Shown piece by piece: positions 8,168 through 16,064 of a stretch of 18,130 nucleotides of DNA (within the stretch, counting starts at the first letter, position 1; each line of letters starts with the position of its first letter). This DNA is from Bradyrhizobium sp. (GTDB lineage: Bacteria > Pseudomonadota > Alphaproteobacteria > Rhizobiales > Xanthobacteraceae). The stretch spans positions 1 to 18,130 of the forward strand of contig JAQGKC010000463.1 in NCBI GenBank assembly GCA_028290305.1. Direction: 5' to 3'. The position numbers and the translations under genes were made by a program. Below the pieces are notes generated by a model. The model was given only the letters and a program-made list of their open reading frames with translations. It did not search any database and had not been told where the DNA came from.

Positions 8168-8205
8168 ACGCGTCATGCCCGGGGCTCGTTCCGGCCATGA
8201 CGAAC
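8168..8205. repeat. Short palindrome of rhizobial REP type upstream of mutB
   Basis: GCGTCATGCCCGGGGCTCGT followed by TCCGGCCATGACG forms a hairpin with the stem CGTCATG(8171-8177)/CATGACG(8196-8202). CGTCATGCCCGGG-type palindromes are typical of Bradyrhizobium-related genomes. It sits 10-15 nt before the mutB start, in the 104-bp gap after the GFA gene, and an in-frame ATG at 8197 falls inside it. Confidence 0.55.
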
Positions 8206-8217
8206 GAGACCAATAAA

Positions 8218-10374
<2,157 letters not shown>

Positions 10375-10395
10375 CTCCGCGCGACGATTTCTCTC

Positions 10396-10400
10396 AAAGG
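10396..10400 (+). promoter_or_regulatory. Ribosome-binding site deciding a TTG start
   Basis: AAAGG lies 7 nt upstream of TTG at 10408. There is no ATG or GTG in the same frame before the signal-peptide-like sequence, so this site decides the start of the following gene. Confidence 0.6.
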
Positions 10401-10407
10401 ATTTACC

Positions 10408-11208
10408 TTGCGCCCCGCTGCATTCACGTTCGCCCGCAGGATATGCTTCGTTGGCGCAGTCGCATGCTTCGCAACGCAGCCCGCGGCTTTTGCTGCCGAT
10501 CCCAAGCCCGACGCCGCGATCAAGAACAAAATCGTCGAGGCCAGCGTCTTCCTCGACGACAAGATCAAGGCCGATGCCACGCTGGCAGCGGACTGCCTTG
10601 CCGAGGGCCAGAAGTGGATCGACAAGAACGCCGCGGAGGCCGAAGCCTCGCGCAAGCAGGACCCGGTCCTGTTTCGTAACGGTGCCTGGACCTTTGAACG
10701 CAAATACAACATCCGTTCCGTGGTCGCTGAACACTATGTCAGCGTCGTCAGGTCCGACTACATGGACACGGGTGGCGCGCATCCCAATTCGGACGTCGAC
10801 ACCATTCTGTGGGACACGGTCCCAAAGAAACGCATCAGCATTCGGCCCTTCTTCACCGAGACCGCCGATAACGGTCCGACCATGAAGGCAATGCTCAAGG
10901 GCGTGATCGCATCGCTGAACATCGAAAAGAAAAAACGCGACGCCGGTGAAACCGCAACCGCGGAGTGGTACAAAAGCCTCGAGCCCAAACTGCTCAAGGT
11001 CGGCGCGGTGACGCTGGCGCCCTCTGCTGTATCGGGCAAAAGCTCCGGCCTGACTTTTCATTATCCACCCTACGCGGTCGGACCCTATGCCGAGGGCCAA
11101 TATGTCGCGTTCGTGCCATGGGAAACCCTGAAGCCGTATCTGACGCCGGAGGGCACGACAATTTTCGGCGGTGAACGGCTCAAGGACCATGATGACGATC
11201 AGCAATGA
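10408..11208 (+). CDS. Secreted DUF3298 / RsiV-like protein
   Basis: This 266-residue protein begins at a TTG with AAAGG 7 nt upstream. The N-terminus (RRICFVGAVACFATQPAAFAA) is a signal peptide with a likely cleavage after AFAA, about residue 30. The body holds the DUF3298-type pattern: WTFERKYN, a VVAEHYVSVV strand, the TGGAHPNSD motif, then WDTVPKKRISIRPFF and, near the end, FHYPPYAVGPYAEGQYVAFVPW. This DUF3298/DUF4163 fold is the extracellular lysozyme-binding part of RsiV in Gram-positives; here there is no membrane segment or sigma-binding part, so it is a periplasmic protein of unknown function. Its stop overlaps the meaB start by 4 nt, so the two are translationally coupled, a puzzling link between an exported protein and a cytoplasmic GTPase. 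Confidence 0.8.
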   Translation: MRPAAFTFARRICFVGAVACFATQPAAFAADPKPDAAIKNKIVEASVFLDDKIKADATLAADCLAEGQKWIDKNAAEAEASRKQDPVLFRNGAWTFERKYNIRSVVAEHYVSVVRSDYMDTGGAHPNSDVDTILWDTVPKKRISIRPFFTETADNGPTMKAMLKGVIASLNIEKKKRDAGETATAEWYKSLEPKLLKVGAVTLAPSAVSGKSSGLTFHYPPYAVGPYAEGQYVAFVPWETLKPYLTPEGTTIFGGERLKDHDDDQQ

Positions 11209-12191
11209 CCGGCGGTAACACGCTCGACATCGGTAAACTGGCAGCGGATCTCCGTGCCGGCAGCCGCGCGGCGCTGGCGCGGGCGATTACGCTGATTGAA
11301 AGCAGGCGCAGCGATCACCAGGCCGCGGCCCGCGACCTGGTGCAGGCGCTGCTGCCCGACACCGGCAAGGCGATCCGGGTCGGCATCACCGGTTCGCCCG
11401 GGGTCGGCAAATCCACCACCATCGACGTGCTCGGGATGTTCCTGATCGAGCGCGGCCACAAGGTTGCAGTGCTCGCGGTGGACCCCTCCTCCGCCCGCAC
11501 TGGCGGCTCGATCCTCGGCGACAAGACGCGGATGGCGCAGCTCTCCGCCTCTGATAACGCTTTCATCCGGCCCTCGCCGGCCTCCGGCACGCTGGGCGGC
11601 GTCGCGGCGAAAACCCGCGAGGCGATGCTGTTGTGCGAGGCAGCGGGCTTCGACGTGGTACTGGTGGAAACCGTCGGCATCGGCCAATCCGAGACTGCGG
11701 TGTGCGACATGACGGATTTTTTCCTGGCGCTGATGCTGCCCGGCGCCGGCGACGAATTGCAGGGCATCAAGAAGGGCCTGGTCGAACTCGCCGACATGAT
11801 CGCGGTCAACAAGGCTGACGGCGACAATATCAAGCGCGCCAATCTCGCCGCTGCCGAATATCGCGGCGCGCTGCACATCCTCAGCCCCCGCTCGGAGCAC
11901 TGGCATCCGCCGGTCCTGACTTATTCGGCGCTGACGGGCACGGGCATGGACGCGCTATGGCAGAAGATTCTCGATCACCGCACCGCGATGAAAGCCTCCG
12001 GCGAATTCGCCGCGCGGCGTCGGCAGCAGCAGGTGAAGTGGATGTGGTCGATGCTGGAGCAGCGGATGATGGCGCGGCTGCGCGCCGATCCCGCGATCCG
12101 TGCCAAAGTAAAGAAGACCGAAACCGAGGTAGCCGACGGCCGCATCACGCCGGCTCTGGCGGCGGAACAGATCGCGGAGATGCTGAGGTGA
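11205..12191 (+). CDS. meaB: Methylmalonyl-CoA mutase-associated GTPase MeaB
   Basis: MeaB (ArgK family) is a G3E GTPase that protects methylmalonyl-CoA mutase from inactivation and gates cofactor delivery. The 328-residue protein has Walker A GSPGVGKST at 63-71, the switch-region aspartate-containing VETVGIGQSE, the lid-type DFFLALMLPGAGDELQGIKKG, and the base-specificity motif NKAD at 202-205. The C-terminal tail (VKWMWSMLEQRM and the helical end) is the usual dimerisation arm. The start ATG overlaps the stop of the DUF3298-like gene (ATGA), and its location 0.8 kb after mutB fits its role as chaperone of that enzyme. All nucleotide-binding motifs are intact. Confidence 0.96.
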   Translation: MTGGNTLDIGKLAADLRAGSRAALARAITLIESRRSDHQAAARDLVQALLPDTGKAIRVGITGSPGVGKSTTIDVLGMFLIERGHKVAVLAVDPSSARTGGSILGDKTRMAQLSASDNAFIRPSPASGTLGGVAAKTREAMLLCEAAGFDVVLVETVGIGQSETAVCDMTDFFLALMLPGAGDELQGIKKGLVELADMIAVNKADGDNIKRANLAAAEYRGALHILSPRSEHWHPPVLTYSALTGTGMDALWQKILDHRTAMKASGEFAARRRQQQVKWMWSMLEQRMMARLRADPAIRAKVKKTETEVADGRITPALAAEQIAEMLR

Positions 12192-12199
12192 GCGTCTCG

Positions 12200-12290
12200 G
12201 CCGTGATGCCCGGCCTTGTGCCGGGCATCCACGTCTTTAAAAGTAACGAAAAGCAAGACGTGGATGGCATGGACGAGCCCGGCCAGGACG
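12200..12290. repeat. REP-like long imperfect palindrome after meaB
   Basis: The left arm (12202-12238, CGTGATGCCCGGCC and TTGTGCCGGGCATCCACGTC) and the right arm (12250-12290, GACGTGGATGGCATGGACGA and GCCCGGCCAGGACG) are imperfect inverted copies flanking a short AT-rich loop. The whole fills the gap between meaB and the peptidase gene. The CCGGGCATCCACG motif is a common Bradyrhizobium-type repeat. It could stabilise the meaB mRNA end or merely be a passenger. It leaves the next gene with only about 18 nt of unstructured leader. Confidence 0.8.
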
Positions 12291-12307
12291 AAACAACTAA
12301 AGCTAGC

Positions 12308-12973
12308 ATGACCCACCCCCTCCGCATCCTCATCACCGGTTTTGAGCCGTTTCCCGGCGCGCCGTTTAACCCGACGCAGCCGCTGGTGGCGCGGCTTTCG
12401 CGCCTGCGCCGTCCTGCGCTGGGCGATGTCGAACTGTCGGGCCACATCTTTCCGGTGATCTACAGCGCCGTCGATCGCGAATTGCCCGAGTTGCTCCGGC
12501 AGCACCGGCCACAGGCGCTGCTGATGTTCGGCCTCGCCACCCGCACGCCCTGGGTCCGGATCGAGACCCGCGCCCGCAACACCGTCACCACGCTATGGCC
12601 CGATGCCGATCACACGCGGGTGCGCAAGGGATCGATCGCCGACGGTGCCGACGCCATGATGTTCGGCCCGCACACCGCCAAACTGCTGCGCGCGGCAATT
12701 GGCACCGGCATCGATGCACGCCCCTCGCGCGATGCCGGCAGCTATCTCTGCAATTATCTGAGCTGGCGGGCGATCGAGGCTGTCAATGCCGACAACGGCC
12801 CCCGCCTTGCCGCGTTCGTCCATGTGCCGCCGCTTGCGCGTGACGGAGTTTCACAGCGTAAGAACGAAGCGCCCCGCATCACGCTGGAAGAACTGGTCGA
12901 TGCCGGCGAAGCCATGCTGCTGGAGATGGTGAAGCTGACGCGGAGGGCCGTGCGAGAGAGGGTCGACTTGTAA
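12308..12973 (+). CDS. pcp: Pyroglutamyl-peptidase I-like protein (peptidase family C15)
   Basis: Family C15 cysteine peptidases release N-terminal pyroglutamate from peptides in the cytoplasm. This 221-residue protein (normal length) begins ILITGFEPFPGAPFNPT, the classic N-terminal signature. The Glu-Cys-His triad appears complete: E86 in RIETRARN, C148 in DAGSYLCNYLSW and H172 in FVHVPPL, with spacings close to those known in the family. Sequence around the active sites departs from the textbook Pcp (GTFVCN becomes GSYLCN), so the substrate may be altered. The ATG at 12308 follows the repeat closely, and no clean ribosome site is visible; an upstream in-frame reading from 11957 is a shadow of meaB. 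Confidence 0.85.
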   Translation: MTHPLRILITGFEPFPGAPFNPTQPLVARLSRLRRPALGDVELSGHIFPVIYSAVDRELPELLRQHRPQALLMFGLATRTPWVRIETRARNTVTTLWPDADHTRVRKGSIADGADAMMFGPHTAKLLRAAIGTGIDARPSRDAGSYLCNYLSWRAIEAVNADNGPRLAAFVHVPPLARDGVSQRKNEAPRITLEELVDAGEAMLLEMVKLTRRAVRERVDL

Positions 12974-13015
12974 GAACGCAGAGGTTGCAAAATCGCAAAC
13001 TAACGACATGATGAG

Positions 13016-13030
13016 GCAAGCGACGCTTGC
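13016..13030 (+). terminator. Possible weak hairpin terminator
   Basis: GCAAGCG and CGCTTGC are separated by one A, 43 nt after the peptidase stop, followed by TGCATTTTA. The stem is short and the T-run is weak, so this may be chance. It overlaps an alternative TTG start of the next gene. Confidence 0.25.
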
Positions 13031-13065
13031 TGCATTTTAGATCGGGAAGGCGAGGCCGGGCCGAT

Positions 13066-13518
13066 ATGAAAAGAAAGATTGACGTCCAAAACGCACCCAT
13101 TTCGTCCGGCTCTCGATATCCGGAGCCGTTCGCGGCGCCGTGTCAGGACAAATTTCGACGCCGCTTGGCGGTAGCGGCAGGGCTTAAGCACATTGGCATC
13201 AACCTCCTTGAATTGGCCCCAGGAGCTTGGTCTAGCCAACGTCATTGGCATACCCGGGCAGAAGAGTTCGTGTACGTTTTGGAGGGGGAGGTTGTGCTCG
13301 TTACTGAAGGCAGTGAGGAGATCCTGTACGCGGGAGATTGCGCTGCGTTTCTCCCCGGTGATGCCGATGGACATCATCTGCAAAATCGATCCGGCGACCG
13401 GGCGCGTATTCTAGAAATAGGACCGTCTGACCTCCGAAACGATGAGACACACTATCCAGACGTCGATCTCCGGGCAACTGCATCCGGCTATTCCCGCAAG
13501 GATGGAACACCGTACTAA
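13066..13518 (+). CDS. Cupin-domain protein
   Basis: This 150-residue protein has one cupin barrel. Motif 1 is WHTRAEEFVYVLEGE (metal-ligand His, His-like spacing and Glu) and motif 2 is FLPGDADGHHLQNRS. The metal-binding core is recognisable, so a small metal-dependent enzyme or binding protein is likely; no substrate can be named. ATG at 13066 is preferred over TTG at 13027 because GGAAGGCGAGG precedes it, and the TTG falls inside a short hairpin. Codon use looks somewhat less GC-biased than the flanking metabolic genes, a weak hint of later acquisition. It is the only gene between the peptidase and the exported beta-helix protein, with no obvious operon partner. Confidence 0.85.
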   Translation: MKRKIDVQNAPISSGSRYPEPFAAPCQDKFRRRLAVAAGLKHIGINLLELAPGAWSSQRHWHTRAEEFVYVLEGEVVLVTEGSEEILYAGDCAAFLPGDADGHHLQNRSGDRARILEIGPSDLRNDETHYPDVDLRATASGYSRKDGTPY

Positions 13519-13667
13519 TTATCTCGTCTTCCGTTTCGCCTTCCGCATTAACCCTACCTTCAACAATCGCGCTCCTCCGCCCTCGCCTTCACAGCGCCAA
13601 GCCGCATTTTTGCGTTACTCCAGCATCGTGGATACGCATTTTCGCGGGTCCGCAGGAAGACGCGATC

Positions 13668-15038
13668 ATGGACGTCAATCGCCGCCATCTCATCGGGGCA
13701 TCCGCAGCCGGCGTTGCCGGCGCGCTCGCCATGTCGCCGGATGCCGCGCGAGCGGCGCCGCTGACATCCACGCTCGGACGCGACATCACGCAATATGGCG
13801 TCCGGCCCGGCAGCCCCGAGGATCAGACCCGGGCCTTGCAGCGCGCGATCGATGACGCCGGGCGCGCGCAGGTCCCGCTTGCGCTGCCGCCGGGCGTCTA
13901 CCGCACCGGGATGCTTCGCTTGCAGAACGGCACCCAACTGATTGGCGTGCGCGGCGCCACCAAGCTCGTCTTCACCGGCGGCGCATCGATGCTTCTGGGC
14001 GAGGGCGCGGGAAGCGTCGGCCTGACCGGCATCACGCTTGACGGCGGCGGCATTCCCCTGCCAACGCGGCACGGCCTTGTGCACTGTCTCAGCGGACGCG
14101 ACATCCGCATCGCCGATTGCGAAATCACGAGCAGCGGCGGGGCAGGCATCTGGTTCGAGCAGGTTTCCGGCGACATCAGCGGCAACATCATCACCAAGTC
14201 AGCCTCCACCGCTATTGTCTCATTCGACGCGCTGGGCTTGCTGGTTTCGCGCAACACCATTGCCGGCACCAACGACAATGGCATCGAAATTTTGCGCACC
14301 GCAATCGGCGATGACGGCACACAGGTGTTCGACAACCGCATCGAGGACATCAAGGGCGGCCCTGGCGGCTCCGGACAATACGGCAACGCCATCAACGCGT
14401 TTCGCGCCGGCAACGTCACCGTGCGCGGCAATCGCATCCACAATTGCGATTATTCCGCGGTGCGCGGCAATTCGGCGTCCAACATCCAGATCACAGGCAA
14501 CAGCGTCAGCGACGTCCGCGAGGTCGCGCTGTATTCCGAATTCTCGTTCGAGGGCGCGGTGATCGCCAACAACACCGTGGACGGCGCGGCTTTGGGCGTC
14601 TCGGTCTGCAATTTCAACGAGGGCGGGCGCCTCGCGGTCGTGCAGGGCAACATCATCCGCAACCTCTTGCCGAAGCGGCCGATCGGCACCGCGCCGGACG
14701 ACGACGCCGGAGTCGGCATCTATGTCGAAGCCGATAGCTCAGTCACCGGCAATGTGATCGAGAACGCGCCGTCGTTCGGGATCATCGCCGGCTGGGGCAA
14801 ATATCTGCGCGACGTCGTCATCTCCGGCAACGTGATCCGCAATGCTTTCGTCGGCGTCGGCGTGTCGGTGGCGCCGGGCGCAGGCACGGCGCTGGTCAAT
14901 AACAACATGATTTCGGAAACCCCACGCGGAGCCGTGGTCGGGCTCGATCGCGCGCGCCCGGTGACGTCAGATCTGTCCGCCGACGGCGCGCAACGTTTCG
15001 CGCAAGTGGTGATCGGAACCAACGCGGTGAGAAGGTAG
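13668..15038 (+). CDS. Tat-exported parallel beta-helix repeat protein (TIGR03808-like)
   Basis: This 456-residue protein begins MDVNRRHLIGASAAGVAGAL, a twin-arginine signal (RR at 5-6) with a likely cut near residue 30 (ARAAPLTS). The mature part is made of right-handed beta-helix turns: NGTQLIGVRG, ITLDGGGI, IRIADCEITSSGGAGIW, ISGNIITKS, VSRNTIAGTNDNGIEI and others, spaced by about 20-25 residues, like pectate-lyase-type or Parallel beta-helix repeat (PbH1) proteins. The overall form matches my memory of the TIGR03808 family (twin-arginine-translocated uncharacterised repeat protein). No catalytic residues are obvious. AGGAAG lies 8-9 nt before the ATG. Function unknown; extracellular polysaccharide binding or cleavage is only a guess from the fold. 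Confidence 0.85.
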   Translation: MDVNRRHLIGASAAGVAGALAMSPDAARAAPLTSTLGRDITQYGVRPGSPEDQTRALQRAIDDAGRAQVPLALPPGVYRTGMLRLQNGTQLIGVRGATKLVFTGGASMLLGEGAGSVGLTGITLDGGGIPLPTRHGLVHCLSGRDIRIADCEITSSGGAGIWFEQVSGDISGNIITKSASTAIVSFDALGLLVSRNTIAGTNDNGIEILRTAIGDDGTQVFDNRIEDIKGGPGGSGQYGNAINAFRAGNVTVRGNRIHNCDYSAVRGNSASNIQITGNSVSDVREVALYSEFSFEGAVIANNTVDGAALGVSVCNFNEGGRLAVVQGNIIRNLLPKRPIGTAPDDDAGVGIYVEADSSVTGNVIENAPSFGIIAGWGKYLRDVVISGNVIRNAFVGVGVSVAPGAGTALVNNNMISETPRGAVVGLDRARPVTSDLSADGAQRFAQVVIGTNAVRR

Positions 15039-15043
15039 CCCTT

Positions 15044-15077
15044 CGTCGTCCCCGCGAACACCTTCGCGGGGACGACG
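15044..15077. repeat. Perfect 15-bp-stem hairpin between convergent genes
   Basis: CGTCGTCCCCGCGAA (15044-15058) and TTCGCGGGGACGACG (15063-15077) flank the loop CACC. No T-run follows on either strand, so it is not a classic rho-independent terminator, but it lies between two converging genes (stops at 15038 and 15091), so it may still stop or stabilise both transcripts. Palindromes with this CGTCGTCCCCGCGAA motif recur in Bradyrhizobium-type genomes. Confidence 0.75.
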
Positions 15078-15090
15078 GACAGTGTGTTCC

Positions 15091-15627
15091 CTACAGCGCA
15101 TTGCGCAGCAACGGATAGCGTTCCTGAATTACCGCGGCGATATCCAGCGTCAGTTCCGAAGCGTTGTCCAAGGCTGGGTTCAAGGCTGGGTCAAAACCCG
15201 GCTCTAAGGCCGGCGCATCCATCGCCAGCACGGAAGGCGCCTGGTCCGAGGAAACGTGAACGGCTTGCGCTGACATCGAGACGGCGCGCCGCGGCGGTTC
15301 GGCCGCGATCGGCGCTGGCTGCGGCGCAAACCGATGAACCTGACCGCGTAACGTATCGCCACGTGGCAGCGTCACCCTGGAGTGACCGGGCCAGGAGATG
15401 TCGATGGCGGAGTTGCCGAGGGAAGTCTCGTACATCAACAAATCGCGCCATATCTCCACGGCGGATTTGGCTTCCTGGATATTCTCGAGAAAGGCGCGTT
15501 CGCTGTGATAGCGGCGCCAGCGGCCGGTCTCGAACAGTTCAGTAAGGTGTTCCAGCCGTCGCTCGGCCAAAGCGCACCAGCGCGCGACGATGTCGCGGCC
15601 CCGTGCCACGTTGTGTAGGTGTGTCAT
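15091..15627 (-). CDS. Small conserved hypothetical protein (TIGR03809-like)
   Basis: This 178-residue protein has a conserved-looking N-terminal half: VARGRDIVARWCALAERRLE, LTELFETGRWRRYHSE and FLENIQEAKSAVEIWRDL, a charged helical region up to about residue 90. The C-terminal half is Pro/Ala-rich (QPAPIAAEPPRRAV) and low complexity, ending in a short helix. It matches my memory of TIGR03809, restricted to Bradyrhizobium, Rhodopseudomonas and Nitrobacter relatives. No signal peptide or catalytic motif is visible. The ATG at 15627 has CAGG upstream; a 12-bp tandem repeat lies in the C-terminal half. It converges on the beta-helix gene, and the two are often neighbours as I recall. Function unknown. 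Confidence 0.8.
   Translation of the reverse strand: MTHLHNVARGRDIVARWCALAERRLEHLTELFETGRWRRYHSERAFLENIQEAKSAVEIWRDLLMYETSLGNSAIDISWPGHSRVTLPRGDTLRGQVHRFAPQPAPIAAEPPRRAVSMSAQAVHVSSDQAPSVLAMDAPALEPGFDPALNPALDNASELTLDIAAVIQERYPLLRNAL
15169..15192. repeat. 12-bp tandem duplication inside the hypothetical gene
   Basis: CAAGGCTGGGTT and CAAGGCTGGGTC are adjacent. On the gene's strand they give DPALNPAL, an exact in-frame doubling of a four-codon unit in the variable C-terminal half. It looks like replication slippage. Confidence 0.7.
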
Positions 15628-15696
15628 GAACCTGCCCGTAAGGAGAAAAACGGACGCCGACGCAACGCGGACGAATCAATTGGATGTGACAGGGAT

Positions 15697-15724
15697 ATTC
15701 TGTGGAAAACTTTTACTTTGTCCA
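15697..15724 (-). promoter_or_regulatory. Candidate sigma70-like promoter for the hypothetical gene
   Basis: On the minus strand TGGACA (-35, 15724-15719, one mismatch to consensus) and CAGAAT (-10, 15702-15697, 4 of 6) are 16 bp apart. They lie about 70 nt upstream of the 15627 start, in a locally AT-rich stretch. This is a match by eye only. Confidence 0.35.
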
Positions 15725-15860
15725 GCGAGCGTCTCTACTGCGCGCCAGTCGCGGACAAAAAGCCGGAGAAATACGGGGTTGTTCCCTTATTCACCGTCAA
15801 GCCGCTTGGCGGCATGGCGGGTCTGCAGAGGTAGCCAACTAAGAAAGTGCCCGAAATACA

Positions 15861-15904
15861 GACACAAAACGAAAGACCCGTCCGGGGGGACAACCGGACG
15901 GGTC
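15861..15904 (-). terminator. Rho-independent-like terminator after the S8 protease gene
   Basis: GACCCGTCCGG (15875-15885) pairs perfectly with CCGGACGGGTC (15894-15904), an 11-bp GC-rich stem with an 8-nt loop. On the minus strand it is followed by TTTCGTTTTGTGTC, a T-rich tract. On the plus strand the next bases (AAGCTAT) are not T-rich. So it would stop a transcript running right to left, about 160 nt past the protease stop at 16065. Confidence 0.7.
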
Positions 15905-16049
15905 AAGCTATATGGGCGCTTGGGTGGATGGGCGCTCGCGCCGAATACAGCCTCGACGGGGAGGGATTACCGCTCCCACCTATATTGGTCGCTGAGGGTC
16001 GCGGTACGTTCAAAGCGGCCTGCGATTTTTTTTGACTTTTTGACGGGTA

Positions 16050-16063
16050 TTTCCGTACGGAAA
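16050..16063. promoter_or_regulatory. 14-bp perfect palindrome at the end of the protease gene
   Basis: TTTCCGTACGGAAA is a perfect palindrome (revcomp identical), one base beyond the stop codon of the protease gene. The form resembles TetR-type operators, but no promoter or start codon lies next to it, so a regulatory role is only possible. Confidence 0.3.
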
Positions 16064-16064
16064 A

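Larger units (their letters stand above)
15628..16064. other. 437-bp gap between the hypothetical gene and the S8 protease gene
   Basis: I see no convincing gene here. Two short plus-strand frames (15619-15834 and GTG 15847-16035) have no recognisable family and no good ribosome site. The gap contains the candidate promoter above, a strong minus-strand hairpin with T-tract (15861-15904), a short palindrome, GCCGC-TTG-GCGGC, near 15801, and the TTTCCGTACGGAAA palindrome touching the protease stop. A small RNA is possible but I cannot show one. Confidence 0.5.

Noticed and set aside
8149..8217. Upstream start codons for mutB (8149, 8197)
   Set aside because: The extra residues come from a palindromic repeat and are not like the family; MSRIPNF at 8218 fits the usual start.
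11957..12307. Longer plus-strand frame joined to the peptidase gene
   Set aside because: It overlaps meaB in another frame and then reads through the palindrome; the recognisable peptidase starts at the ATG at 12308.
13442..13855. Plus-strand frame between the cupin and the beta-helix genes
   Set aside because: It overlaps both in other frames and has no family or ribosome site.
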